Below, piece by piece: positions 8,425 through 17,404 of a DNA stretch of 64,000 nt; the first letter of the stretch is position 1; each line of letters starts with the position of its first letter. This DNA comes from JAMHWD01 sp035911135 (GTDB lineage Bacteria > Pseudomonadota > Alphaproteobacteria > Micavibrionales > Micavibrionaceae), in the NCBI GenBank assembly GCA_035911135.1, contig JAMHWD010000027.1, positions 124,001 to 188,000 of the forward strand, in the 5' to 3' direction. A model generated the notes under the pieces. The model saw only the letters and a list, made by a program, of their open reading frames with translations, made no database searches and was not told the DNA's origin. A program made the position numbers and the translations under genes.

Positions 8425-9897
8425 GTGACCGCACAACCCAAACAAGCCGCCCCCAAAACTGCCATCACGCCCACGCGCGAGGCTGATTTCCCGGAATGGT
8501 ACCAGCAAGTCATCAAAGCGGCTGATATGGCGGAAAACTCGCCAGTGCGCGGCTGCATGACCATCAAGCCCTACGGCATGGCCTTGTGGGAGAATATTCA
8601 AAAGATTTTCGATGAATGGCTGAAAGATTACGGCATCCAGAACTGCTCCTTCCCGCTGCTCATCCCGGTCAGCTTTCTCTCGCGCGAGGCCGAGCACGTT
8701 GAGGGCTTTGCCAAGGAATGCGCGGTTGTAACCCATCACCGCCTTGAAAAAGGCCCCGAAGGTGGGCTTGTCGCCGCGCCAGCCGCAAAGCTGGAAGAGC
8801 CTTATGTCATCCGCCCGACTTCCGAGACGATTATCGGCGATGCCATGTCGCGCTGGATCCAGTCTTACCGTGATCTTCCCATGAAACTTAATCAATGGGG
8901 CAATGTCATGCGCTGGGAGATGCGTACGCGCATGTTCCTGCGAACATCCGAATTTTTCTGGCATGAGGGCCATAACGCCTTTGAAAACCATGAAGGCGCA
9001 AAGGAAAACTGCCTGGATATTCTGGGCATGTACGATAAGTTCTTCCGCGATTATCTGGCCTTCGAAGGCTATCAGGGCATCAAAACCCCGGATGAACGCT
9101 TTCCCGGCGCGAATGAGACTTACGCCTTTGAGGCCATCATGCAGGATGGCAAAGCGCTGCAAGCAGCCACAACCCATGACCTGGGTACAAACTTCGCAAA
9201 AACCTTCCATATCAAATATCAAGACCGTGACGGCAAAGAACAATACGCCCATACGACCAGCTGGGCCTTCAGCAGCCGCATCATTGGCGCCCTGATCATG
9301 ATCCACGGTGATGATGATGGCATGATCATGCCGCCGCGCATCGCGCCGCAGCCCATCGGCATTATTCCAGTCATACGGGACGATCAGGACCGCGAGAAAA
9401 TCCTGACTGCCAGCCGCGATCTGGTTAAGCAGCTCAAGGCTATCGGCATACGCGCGTTTCTGGATGAAACCGACGCCCGTACGCCTGACAAGATGTGGGC
9501 CATGATCAAAAAGGGCATTCCGCTGCGTATCGAGATTGGCGCCCGTGAAGTTGATGAAGGCACACTGACCCATGTCCGCCGTGATATCGGCAAGGATTCC
9601 AAAAAGACGATCCCCGTATCCGAATTTATCGGTACGGCTCATAGTATTCTTGATGAAATTCATGAGGCCATGCTTGGCCGCGCCCGCGCCTTGCGGGATG
9701 CCAATACGGTCAGTTGCGCTACGCTGGCTGATATGGCCGCACATTATAAATCCGGAAAGGGCGGACTTGTGAAAACCGGCATTGATGTCCTGAAAGATCC
9801 TGGCCTTGAGGCAGTCAAAAAGGAACACGGCCTCACCACGCGCTGCATGCCCTTTGCGGATGACGGTCAAATGGTTTTGTTCGGAAAGGCGTATTAA
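8425..9897 (+). CDS. proS: Prolyl-tRNA synthetase, archaeal/eukaryotic type
   Basis: Class II aminoacyl-tRNA synthetase charging tRNA-Pro. The start is GTG at 8425 with an AGGA-type ribosome site about 6 bases upstream. The 490-residue protein follows the archaeal/eukaryotic plan: motif 2 RWEMRTRMFLRTSEFFWHEGH, motif 3 region RIIGALIMIHGDDDGMIMPP, an anticodon-binding domain, and a C-terminal extension ending in Tyr (LFGKAY). It lacks the bacterial-type N-terminal sequence and the editing insertion. Alphaproteobacteria usually carry a short bacterial type of about 440 residues at this same position before lolC. Of the four zinc cysteines in the archaeal C-terminal domain, only the last (TRCMPF) is clearly kept, with one more Cys in VSCATL. 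This suggests that a transferred gene replaced the native one in place. Confidence 0.94.
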   Translation: MTAQPKQAAPKTAITPTREADFPEWYQQVIKAADMAENSPVRGCMTIKPYGMALWENIQKIFDEWLKDYGIQNCSFPLLIPVSFLSREAEHVEGFAKECAVVTHHRLEKGPEGGLVAAPAAKLEEPYVIRPTSETIIGDAMSRWIQSYRDLPMKLNQWGNVMRWEMRTRMFLRTSEFFWHEGHNAFENHEGAKENCLDILGMYDKFFRDYLAFEGYQGIKTPDERFPGANETYAFEAIMQDGKALQAATTHDLGTNFAKTFHIKYQDRDGKEQYAHTTSWAFSSRIIGALIMIHGDDDGMIMPPRIAPQPIGIIPVIRDDQDREKILTASRDLVKQLKAIGIRAFLDETDARTPDKMWAMIKKGIPLRIEIGAREVDEGTLTHVRRDIGKDSKKTIPVSEFIGTAHSILDEIHEAMLGRARALRDANTVSCATLADMAAHYKSGKGGLVKTGIDVLKDPGLEAVKKEHGLTTRCMPFADDGQMVLFGKAY

Positions 9898-9902
9898 TTT
9901 CC

Positions 9903-11144
9903 ATGTTTACTGTTTTTGAACGCATGGTCGCATTCCGCTATCTTCGCGCCAAAAAGGCCGAAGGTTTTGTTTCCGTTATTGCCGGATTTTCTTTCACCGG
10001 GATTATGCTGGGCGTGGCCACGCTGATTATCGTCATGTCGGTCATGAACGGGTTCCGACAGGAATTATTCGGCCGCATTCTGGGCATCAACGGCCATATG
10101 AATGTTTATGCGGCCAATGGCGCCTTGAGTGATTACGAGCCGCTGGCCGACGATTTGATGATCACAGACGGGATCGCCAGCGTCACGCCGATCATCGAAA
10201 GCCAATCCCTGATTTCCCGCAGCGGCATCTCCAGCGGCGTTCTGGTTCGCGCCATGACACCGGCAGATTTCAAACGCCGCGACATCCTGAATACTTCGAT
10301 CATTCAGGGCTCCTTGAAGAATTTTGAAGCCGGAGAAATTGCCGTCGGCAAGGCATTGGCAGAAAAAATGCATGTCACTCTGGGCGATCAGGTGGTTCTG
10401 ACTTTGCCCAAGGTGCGGAGCACTCCCTTTGGGACAATGCCTGTCCAGCGCAGCTTTGTCGTGGGCGCGATTTTTGATGTTGGTATGTATGAATATAACA
10501 GCGGATTTATATTCATGCCTCTCGATGCCGCGCAGAATTTCTTCAAACTTCCCGGCACCGTGACTTCGATTGAGGTGTTTTTAAAGGACCCGGAAAAACT
10601 CGACGAAATGCGTGAAGCCGTGGCGCTTACGATCAAGGGCAGGGGCGGCGTTTATGACTGGCGCGATGTGAACAAGAGCTTTTACAACGCCCTAAAAACC
10701 GAGCGCAATGTCATGTTCCTGATCCTGACCATGATTATATTGATTGCCGCGTTTAACATTATTTCCAGCATGATCATGCTGGTAAAGGACAAGGGCAAGG
10801 ATATCGCGATCATGCGCACCATGGGCGCAAGCAGCCGATCCATGCTCAAAATCTTTATCCTGACAGGCTCCAGCATCGGCGTGGTCGGAACATTCGTAGG
10901 TGCGGCCGCTGGCATTGGCTTTGCCCTGAATATCGAGAGCATAAGGCAATGGCTGGAGGGCATGACCGGCACAGAGCTATTTGCCGATGAAATCTATTTC
11001 CTTTCCCAGCTGCCAGCCGAGATTGACTGGAATGAAGTTACCGCCGTTGTGGGGATGGCCCTGTTCCTTTCCTTTGCCGCTACGATTTATCCGGCATGGC
11101 GGGCATCCCGCATGGACCCTGTGGAGGCGCTGCGCTATGAATAA
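9903..11144 (+). CDS. lolC: Lipoprotein-releasing ABC transporter permease (LolC/LolE family)
   Basis: Inner-membrane part of the Lol machine that extracts lipoproteins and hands them to the periplasmic carrier. The 413 residues have the typical four-helix plan: one helix near residues 25-45, a long periplasmic domain, then three helices (about 273-297, 318-342, 377-397). The N-terminal FRYLRAKKAEGFVSVIAGFS and MSVMNGFRQEL stretches are family marks. It starts 5 bp after proS and overlaps lolD by 8 bp. Only one permease gene is present here, as is usual in alphaproteobacteria. Confidence 0.94.
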   Translation: MFTVFERMVAFRYLRAKKAEGFVSVIAGFSFTGIMLGVATLIIVMSVMNGFRQELFGRILGINGHMNVYAANGALSDYEPLADDLMITDGIASVTPIIESQSLISRSGISSGVLVRAMTPADFKRRDILNTSIIQGSLKNFEAGEIAVGKALAEKMHVTLGDQVVLTLPKVRSTPFGTMPVQRSFVVGAIFDVGMYEYNSGFIFMPLDAAQNFFKLPGTVTSIEVFLKDPEKLDEMREAVALTIKGRGGVYDWRDVNKSFYNALKTERNVMFLILTMIILIAAFNIISSMIMLVKDKGKDIAIMRTMGASSRSMLKIFILTGSSIGVVGTFVGAAAGIGFALNIESIRQWLEGMTGTELFADEIYFLSQLPAEIDWNEVTAVVGMALFLSFAATIYPAWRASRMDPVEALRYE

Positions 11145-11874
11145 CCCCGCCATGAATAATGCAACAGAAAGCAATAACAGCGTACTGCCCATTCAGAAAG
11201 ATGCGCTGCTGCTCGCGCGCGGGATCACCAAGACTTTCGTACAGGGCGGCAATACGCTGAATATCCTGAATAATCTGGATCTGAAAATTGAAGGCGGGGA
11301 GATTGCGGCTCTTGTTGGCCCTTCAGGATCGGGAAAATCTACGCTGCTGCAAATTTTAGGCCTGCTCGATAAGCCTACATCCGGGCAGCTGAAAATTGGC
11401 AATGAAAATGCCGAAAAACTGGGCGATGGCAAACGCACCAAGCTGCGTCTTAAAACCATTGGCTTTGTATATCAATTTCATCATTTGCTGCCTGAATTCT
11501 CGGCGCTGGAAAATGTGGCGCTGCCGCAGATTATCGCGGGCGTAAAGAAAAAAATGGCGCTGGAGAAGGCAGAAGATTTGCTTAAAGTCCTTGGCCTTGG
11601 CCATCGCTTGACACACCGCCCGTCAACACTGTCAGGAGGCGAGCAGCAACGCGTTGCCATTGCACGCGCGCTGGCCAACGATCCAAAACTTCTTTTCGCG
11701 GATGAGCCGACTGGCAATCTCGACCCGGAAACCTCGGCCGAAGTTTTCGAAGTCCTCCTGCAACAGGTGCGCGGACGCGGGATCGGCGCGCTGGTGGCCA
11801 CACATAACCATGATCTTGCCGATCAGATGGACCGCGTTCTGGAGATGAAGGGCGGCAAGGTTCTAACTTTATAA
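11137..11874 (+). CDS. lolD: Lipoprotein-releasing ABC transporter ATP-binding protein LolD
   Basis: ATPase that drives the Lol complex. Walker A GPSGSGKST, the signature LSGGEQQRVAIARAL and Walker B LLFADEPTGNLD are intact. The start is set at 11137, inside the end of lolC, because GTGGAGG lies at 11121-11127, a good ribosome-site distance. This gives 245 residues; the longer open frame from 10981 is only lolC read in another frame. The last 6 bp overlap the convergent gene at 11869-12396. Confidence 0.94.
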   Translation: MNNPAMNNATESNNSVLPIQKDALLLARGITKTFVQGGNTLNILNNLDLKIEGGEIAALVGPSGSGKSTLLQILGLLDKPTSGQLKIGNENAEKLGDGKRTKLRLKTIGFVYQFHHLLPEFSALENVALPQIIAGVKKKMALEKAEDLLKVLGLGHRLTHRPSTLSGGEQQRVAIARALANDPKLLFADEPTGNLDPETSAEVFEVLLQQVRGRGIGALVATHNHDLADQMDRVLEMKGGKVLTL

Positions 11875-12396
11875 ATACCTACCAATATTCTCCGGCAAAG
11901 GCGTTTCAGAAAGACGCTCGGCAGGCACGTTATCGAAGCAAATAATTTCCGGCATTTTCATGTGATCAATACTGGCACTGCCCTGATAGCGCACCATTGT
12001 AGCTGCATACAAGAACTCATCCAGATAGCCGTATTTCCGCGCTTCGCCCCAATCGGCGGCCCAGACATCGGCATCATCCGGCAAATCAATTTCAAGCAAT
12101 CTTAAATCGGCGTTCTGCCCGCCGGAACAATGTTGAAAAAGCGCGGCCAGCCCCTTATCAGTCCAGCGGCGGGATTGCCATTTCTCCGGCAGCGGTGCAT
12201 CCAACGACCAGAACGCAGGCAAATATACGGCTTCTTGCGATTGCCCTGTTTTATCAGGGTGCTTCATCAAGGAGCCGTGCTTTTTGGCTGCGACCTGCAA
12301 TCCCATGGCAGGGTTATTCGCATCGGGTTTCATGCCGTGTCCGGCAGAACACATCAAATCCCAGTTTCTTTTGCACGTGTAATGGTATAATTTCAC
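11869..12396 (-). CDS. Hypothetical protein with N-terminal KLYHYT motif
   Basis: 175 residues, not recognised. It begins MKLYHYTCKRNW, and the LYHYT start recalls the N termini of several ADP-ribosyltransferase-fold and RES-like proteins, but this is too short to assign a function. The rest is soluble, with several Trp residues and a few charged segments and no signal peptide or membrane helix. It converges on lolD with a 6-bp overlap and diverges from dnaE across 127 bp. Codon use looks like that of its neighbours. Confidence 0.7.
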   Translation of the reverse strand: MKLYHYTCKRNWDLMCSAGHGMKPDANNPAMGLQVAAKKHGSLMKHPDKTGQSQEAVYLPAFWSLDAPLPEKWQSRRWTDKGLAALFQHCSGGQNADLRLLEIDLPDDADVWAADWGEARKYGYLDEFLYAATMVRYQGSASIDHMKMPEIICFDNVPAERLSETPLPENIGRYL

Positions 12397-12523
12397 GCGT
12401 CATTTTTACCATAACACTTGCGCTCTGTGCAAATATTGCATAAATCTCTTTAATTCACACGAAATCTGCGGCTTTTGGCAGGCAGGTATATTCAAAACGC
12501 GCCAGTTGTGATTAAAAAGAATA

Positions 12524-15500
12524 ATGGATCAGCCCTATATTCACCTTCACGTTCACTCGGCCTATTCGCTGGCCGAAGGGGCAATCAAGATCAAGGACCT
12601 GATCAAGCTTTGCGTGAAGAATAAAATGCCCGCCGTGGCCGTAACAGATACAAATAATCTGTTCGGGGCGATGGAATTCGCGCTGGAGGCCGCCGCAAAC
12701 GGTGTGCAGCCCATCATTGGGGCGCAGGTCACGCTGGCCGATGATAGCCAGATCATCCTGCTCGCGCAGAATGAGCAGGGCTATAAAAACCTTTGCGCGC
12801 TGGTCAGTGACGCGCATCTCAAAAGCGAAACCGACAAACCGGCGCTCCCCTTTGAAGCATTTCAAAAGGATATCACACAGGGCATTATTGCCATCACCGC
12901 CGGGATCAAAGGGACAGCCGCCCGTTATCTGGATGATGGGCAGGACGATCATGCGCGGCAGTCACTGGAATTCTTGAAATCCGTCTTTAATGATCGCTTC
13001 TATATCGGGCTGGAGCGCCACGGTATCGAGGCCGAGGACCGTGTGGAAGACAGCCTTATCACGCTGGCCTATGAATTGAATATTCCCTTGGTCGCGGCCA
13101 ATGATTGCTACTTTGCTGATCCCAAGGCACATGAAGCGCATGATGCGCTCCTTTGCATCTCCGAGGGACGCTATGTCACCGAGGATAACCGCCGCAAGGT
13201 CACAAAAGAACAATATTTCAAATCACAGGATGATATGAAGGCGCTTTTTGCCGATATCCCCGAAGCGCTTAATAACACGGCTGTCATCGCACAGCGTTGC
13301 GCGTATCTACTCAAACCCATTCAGCCCTTATTGCCCGCGTTTCCGACACAAGAAGGCCGCAGCGAAGCCGATGAACTTCGTGCGCGCGCCTCTGAAGGTC
13401 TGGAATGGCGACTGAAAAATTTTGTTTTCCCGCTGAAGAAAGATCAAGACACCGAAGAAATTGCCAAACCATACCGTGAACGTCTGGCCTTTGAGCTTGA
13501 CGTCATTCAAGGCATGGGTTTTCCGGGATATTTTCTGATCTGTTCGGATTTCATTTCATGGGCCAAGGATCATAATATCCCGGTCGGGCCGGGCAGGGGA
13601 TCGGGGGCCGGATCGGTTGTCGCATGGGCGCTGAAAATTACCGATCTTGATCCGCTGGAATTTGGATTGCTGTTCGAGCGCTTTCTTAATCCCGAACGCG
13701 TTTCCATGCCGGACTTTGATATCGACTTTTGTCAGGAACGCCGGGACGAAGTGATCTCCTACGTTCAGGCCCGTTATGGCCGGGACCGCGTGGCGCAGAT
13801 TATTACCTTTGGTAAATTACAGGCCCGCGCCGTGGTGCGTGATGTGGGGCGCGTCCTGCAGATGCCATACGGCATGGTGGACCGTCTGGCAAAAATGATC
13901 CCCAACAATCCGGCCAACCCCGTGACATTGGAAGAGGCGCTTGAGGCTGATGCCGAGCTTAGAGCTGCCCGCGATCAGGATGATACGCATCAGAAGCTGA
14001 TTAATATCGCGCTACAGCTCGAAGGGCTTTACCGCCATGCCTCGACACATGCCGCCGGCGTTGTGATTGGCGATCGTCCGCTGCAGGAGCTTGTCCCGCT
14101 TTACCGAGATCCCAAATCGGACATGCCCGTCACACAGTTCAACATGAAATATGTCGAGCAGGCTGGATTGGTAAAATTCGACTTTCTGGGCCTCAAAACC
14201 ATGACCGTTATTCAAAAGGCTGCCGATATGCTGAACACGGCACAGCCTGATCTGGGCCTTGATATCCTGAAAATTCCGCTAACCGACCAGAAAACATACG
14301 ATCTCATCTCATCAGGTGACACCGTCGGCGTATTCCAGCTTGAAAGCGCCGGGATGCGGGATGCGCTGCGCCGGATCAAGCCGAACCGCTTCGAGGATAT
14401 CATCGCCCTTGTCTCGCTATACCGTCCGGGGCCAATGGACAACATCCCGACCTATGCCAAGCGTAAGGATGGAACCGAAGATCCTGATTACATGCACCCG
14501 CTGCTCGCGCCTTATCTGACCGAGACATACGGTATCATGATCTATCAGGAGCAGGTCATGCAGGCCGCGCAGGCCTTGTCGGGCTATTCACTCGGCGGCG
14601 CGGATTTGCTTCGCCGCGCCATGGGTAAAAAGATCAAGGCTGAGATGGATGCCCAGCGGGAGATGTTTGTCACCGGCGCCAAAGAACATAATGACGTGCC
14701 GGAAGCCAAATCATCCGAGATTTTCGATCAGATCGCCAAATTCGCAGGCTATGGTTTCAATAAATCCCACGCGGCGGCTTATGCCCTGATCGCCTATTGG
14801 ACGGCATGGCTCAAGGCCAATCATCCGCTGGAATTCTACGCCGCATCCATGTGCCTTGATCTGGGCAACACGGATAAGCTCGCTGTATTTAAACAAGATA
14901 TGGACCGTAATGAGTTCAAACTTCTCACGCCGGATATCAACGCCTCGGCTTCGGATTTCAAAGTGGAGGCCGGCGAATCCGTTCGTTATGCCCTTGGCGC
15001 GCTGAAAGGCGTCGGCGCGCAGGCCATGGCCAATATCGTTCAAGAACGAGAGACCAAAGGGCGCTTTGCTGACTTCAATGATTTCGTGACGCGCCTTGAT
15101 CCCAAGAACATGAACAAGCGCCAGTACGAAGCCATGGTGTGTTCCGGCGTATTTGACAGCCTTAACCCGAACCGCGCCCAATTATCAGCAGCGGCGGAGA
15201 TTGTGGTGCGCCATGCACAAAATCTTGAGCATGAGCGCCAGAGCGGGCAGGTCAGCCTGTTTGGCGGCGCGGATGAAGCCGGATCCGGGCTGGGGCTTCC
15301 TGAATTGCCTGTTACGCCCAACTGGGACCCGCTGGAGAAGCTCTCCCGTGAGTTTTCAGCCGTAGGATTTTATCTCTCTGCTCATCCCCTCGATAACCGC
15401 GTGGCACAATTCAGCAGACTTGGGATCATGACATATGCGGCTTTGCAGGAGAAACTGAACAATTTAAGCGCCGTTCGCGGACAAATCGCCGGCGTTTTGC

Positions 15501-15955
15501 TCAAAAAACAGGAAAAAGTCTCGCAAAAAGGCAGCAAATACGCCTTCCTGCAGCTCTCCGACCCCACAGGCGTATTCGAAGTCACCCTGTTTTCCGAGAT
15601 TTTGGCTCAGAAGCGTGACCTGCTGGAACCAGGGCAAATCCTCTTACTAGGCATTGATGCCGAAAGCAGGGAGGAACAAGTACGCCTCACCGCCAGCAAT
15701 ATCCAACTGATGGATCAGGCGCTGGAAGGCAAAATTCGCGAAGTATCTGTGCATGTTTCCAGCCCTGCGGCCTTGCCGAAAATCAAGCAATTCATGGATA
15801 TAGAAGGGGCAGGGCATCTAAAAATCAAGCTGGTAGCCCATCTGGAGACAGGAAAAGTCGTCACGCTTACCCTTCCGGGCCGCAGAGCCTTAAGCGCGCA
15901 GGCCCGGAATAAAATTGCCGGAGAAATAGGTGTTATCCGCATCGCAGAAGGTTAG
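12524..15955 (+). CDS. dnaE: DNA polymerase III subunit alpha
   Basis: Replicative DNA polymerase, 1143 residues. The N-terminal PHP domain is plain (IHLHVHSAYSLAEGAI). Its second metal motif reads AVTDTNNLFGA, with the usual His replaced, so PHP exonuclease activity is doubtful and proofreading would come from DnaQ. The catalytic acidic motif PDFDIDFC is at about residue 400. The helix-hairpin-helix region and C-terminal OB fold (SDPTGVFEVTLF) follow. Length and domain order match DnaE1, not the error-prone DnaE2. Its position after lolD is the standard alphaproteobacterial order. A weak AAGA ribosome site precedes the ATG. Confidence 0.97.
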   Translation: MDQPYIHLHVHSAYSLAEGAIKIKDLIKLCVKNKMPAVAVTDTNNLFGAMEFALEAAANGVQPIIGAQVTLADDSQIILLAQNEQGYKNLCALVSDAHLKSETDKPALPFEAFQKDITQGIIAITAGIKGTAARYLDDGQDDHARQSLEFLKSVFNDRFYIGLERHGIEAEDRVEDSLITLAYELNIPLVAANDCYFADPKAHEAHDALLCISEGRYVTEDNRRKVTKEQYFKSQDDMKALFADIPEALNNTAVIAQRCAYLLKPIQPLLPAFPTQEGRSEADELRARASEGLEWRLKNFVFPLKKDQDTEEIAKPYRERLAFELDVIQGMGFPGYFLICSDFISWAKDHNIPVGPGRGSGAGSVVAWALKITDLDPLEFGLLFERFLNPERVSMPDFDIDFCQERRDEVISYVQARYGRDRVAQIITFGKLQARAVVRDVGRVLQMPYGMVDRLAKMIPNNPANPVTLEEALEADAELRAARDQDDTHQKLINIALQLEGLYRHASTHAAGVVIGDRPLQELVPLYRDPKSDMPVTQFNMKYVEQAGLVKFDFLGLKTMTVIQKAADMLNTAQPDLGLDILKIPLTDQKTYDLISSGDTVGVFQLESAGMRDALRRIKPNRFEDIIALVSLYRPGPMDNIPTYAKRKDGTEDPDYMHPLLAPYLTETYGIMIYQEQVMQAAQALSGYSLGGADLLRRAMGKKIKAEMDAQREMFVTGAKEHNDVPEAKSSEIFDQIAKFAGYGFNKSHAAAYALIAYWTAWLKANHPLEFYAASMCLDLGNTDKLAVFKQDMDRNEFKLLTPDINASASDFKVEAGESVRYALGALKGVGAQAMANIVQERETKGRFADFNDFVTRLDPKNMNKRQYEAMVCSGVFDSLNPNRAQLSAAAEIVVRHAQNLEHERQSGQVSLFGGADEAGSGLGLPELPVTPNWDPLEKLSREFSAVGFYLSAHPLDNRVAQFSRLGIMTYAALQEKLNNLSAVRGQIAGVLLKKQEKVSQKGSKYAFLQLSDPTGVFEVTLFSEILAQKRDLLEPGQILLLGIDAESREEQVRLTASNIQLMDQALEGKIREVSVHVSSPAALPKIKQFMDIEGAGHLKIKLVAHLETGKVVTLTLPGRRALSAQARNKIAGEIGVIRIAEG

Positions 15956-16045
15956 TGGCTAAGACCAGCCTCTTGACGTGACGGGCAATATTTGTTCATG
16001 TGGAACATAAGAATTGTGCATCGCAGCACTGCATATGACAGGGAC

Positions 16046-16291
16046 ATGAAATCAAAATTTAATCGAAAATCCCTTGGCGAAGGGCTTGAAAAAACTGGGA
16101 AAGTTGCTTCCGCAGTCAGCATTAGCCTGTGTGAATATTTCACCGGGGTCAACATGGGCGAAGCCAAATCCAGCCTGCAATTTCTTATCTTCATGTACAA
16201 ACCCGGATTTCTGAATAAACAGCCCGCCAATAAAGAAGCTATAACTCCGCCGCAGCCCAATCTCACGGCGGCGGATGGGCCGGCGCAGTGA
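16046..16291 (+). CDS. Possible small hypothetical protein
   Basis: An open frame of 81 codons in the 575-bp gap between dnaE and rpsB. It encodes a basic N terminus (MKSKFNRKSLGEGL), a middle stretch with small residues and a Pro-rich end. I do not recognise it. An AGGG sits only 2 bases before the ATG, which is too close for a normal ribosome site; the frame also extends back to a TTG at 15992. Minus-strand frames of similar length overlap it, so it may not be a gene. The remainder of the gap before the rpsB promoter shows nothing I can name. Confidence 0.35.
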   Translation: MKSKFNRKSLGEGLEKTGKVASAVSISLCEYFTGVNMGEAKSSLQFLIFMYKPGFLNKQPANKEAITPPQPNLTAADGPAQ

Positions 16292-16351
16292 AAACAGGCC
16301 CTGAATATGGTATACTGGGGTATCCAAAGGGCGATTTTTCTGATTTTTCCC

Positions 16352-16381
16352 TTGCACAGGGCGGGTTTTCCGGTATATAAC
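16352..16381 (+). promoter_or_regulatory. Candidate sigma-70 type promoter for rpsB-tsf
   Basis: TTGCAC at 16352-16357 is followed by a TATATAAC run at 16374-16381. TATATA lies 16 bases and TATAAC 18 bases from the -35 element. It is about 150 bp upstream of rpsB and directly upstream of the structured leader, which fits a ribosomal-protein promoter with a long 5' untranslated region. Confidence 0.5.
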
Positions 16382-16392
16382 CCCATCAATTC

Positions 16393-16485
16393 AAACCCAC
16401 AGGCGGGTTTCCAAACCGGTGCTTCTTGCCAGTACGGCAGAAAGCTAAGGCCCGCCGAGGCCGGTTTCTTTGCGGAATGGTTCCG
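16393..16485 (+). promoter_or_regulatory. Structured 5' leader of rpsB (candidate autoregulatory RNA)
   Basis: Several helices can be drawn by eye in the presumed rpsB untranslated leader. AAACCC 16393-16398 pairs with GGGTTT 16405-16410. AAACCGG 16413-16419 pairs with CCGGTTT 16461-16467 and encloses a GCTTC/GAAAGC plus TGCC/GGCA hairpin (16421-16445). CGGAA 16473-16477 pairs with TTCCG 16481-16485. In other bacteria ribosomal protein S2 represses its own operon through the leader; that this one does so is inference. Confidence 0.4.
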
Positions 16486-16530
16486 TTAAAGACATACCGG
16501 ATGAACCGGATAACGAAAGGAACTAAAACT

Positions 16531-17370
16531 ATGGCTTTGCCAGAATTCTCCATGCGTCAACTCCTCGAAGCTGGCGTTCACTTTGGTCACCACACACGCC
16601 GCTGGAACCCGAAAATGCGCCAATATATCTTTGGTGTACGTAACGGCGTTCACATTCTTGACCTTCAGCAAACGACACCGATGCTGGGCCAGGCTGTTAA
16701 AGCTGTTCGTGATATCGCTGCCAACGGCGGCCGCGTTCTGTTCGTCGGCACGAAGCGCCAGGCGCAAGACAAAATCAAGGAAGCCGCTAAGCGCTCCGGT
16801 CAGTATTTCGTGAACCAGCGCTGGCTGGGCGGTATGCTCACCAACTGGAAGACAATTTCCCGCTCTATCAACCGCCTCCGCGAACTGGATGGTATTCTCT
16901 CGAATGCAGAAGAACTCCGCAGCCGCACGAAAAAAGAAATTCTGATGCTGACGCGCGAGCGCGACAAGCTGGAATCCTCCATTGGCGGGATCAAGGACAT
17001 GGGCGGCCAGCCTGATGCGATTTTCATCATCGACACAACTGTCGAAGACATCGCCATTAAAGAAGCCAACAAACTGGGTATTCCTGTGTTTGCGGTTGTT
17101 GACTCGAATGCCAGCCCTGATGGCGTTGACTATGTCATTCCCGGTAACGATGATGCGCTGCGCGCCATTGAACTCTACTGCGATCTGTTTGCTGATGCGA
17201 TCCTGGACGGCCTGCAAGCCGAGCTGGGCCGCAAGGGCGTTGACATGGGCGCGGCCGTTGATGTGAAAGTCGAACTGCCGAAAGCCGAAGCCAAGGCTGA
17301 AGAAGAGCTGACACCCGGTGAAAAGGCACGCCTTGAAGCCGAAGGCGGCAAAAAAGCGGCCAGCGCTTAA
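16531..17370 (+). CDS. rpsB: 30S ribosomal protein S2
   Basis: Small-subunit ribosomal protein S2. The start is set at 16531 (MALPEFSMRQLLEAGVHFGHH), with a GAAAGGA ribosome site 9-16 bases upstream; longer frames back to 16426 read through the leader. The 279-residue product has the family marks GVHFGHHTRRWNPKM, VGTKRQAQD and RWLGGMLTNW. It ends in a charged, Ala/Lys/Glu-rich tail typical of alphaproteobacterial S2. tsf follows after 34 bp. Confidence 0.98.
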   Translation: MALPEFSMRQLLEAGVHFGHHTRRWNPKMRQYIFGVRNGVHILDLQQTTPMLGQAVKAVRDIAANGGRVLFVGTKRQAQDKIKEAAKRSGQYFVNQRWLGGMLTNWKTISRSINRLRELDGILSNAEELRSRTKKEILMLTRERDKLESSIGGIKDMGGQPDAIFIIDTTVEDIAIKEANKLGIPVFAVVDSNASPDGVDYVIPGNDDALRAIELYCDLFADAILDGLQAELGRKGVDMGAAVDVKVELPKAEAKAEEELTPGEKARLEAEGGKKAASA

Positions 17371-17404
17371 TTGAAATAACAACATTTAATCGAAGGAGAC
17401 AAAA

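Noticed and set aside
8392..9870. Long open frame of 492 codons on the minus strand opposite proS
   Set aside because: It mirrors the proS codon structure, has no recognisable domain or ribosome site and fully overlaps a well-supported synthetase gene.
10981..11136. N-terminal extension of lolD
   Set aside because: Out-of-frame reading of lolC; a GGAGG site supports 11137.
11869..12396. Toxin-antitoxin module
   Set aside because: No partner gene beside it, and the LYHYT resemblance is too short.
16426..16530. N-terminal extension of rpsB from 16426
   Set aside because: Lies in the structured leader, has no S2 homology, and the ATG at 16531 has a good ribosome site.
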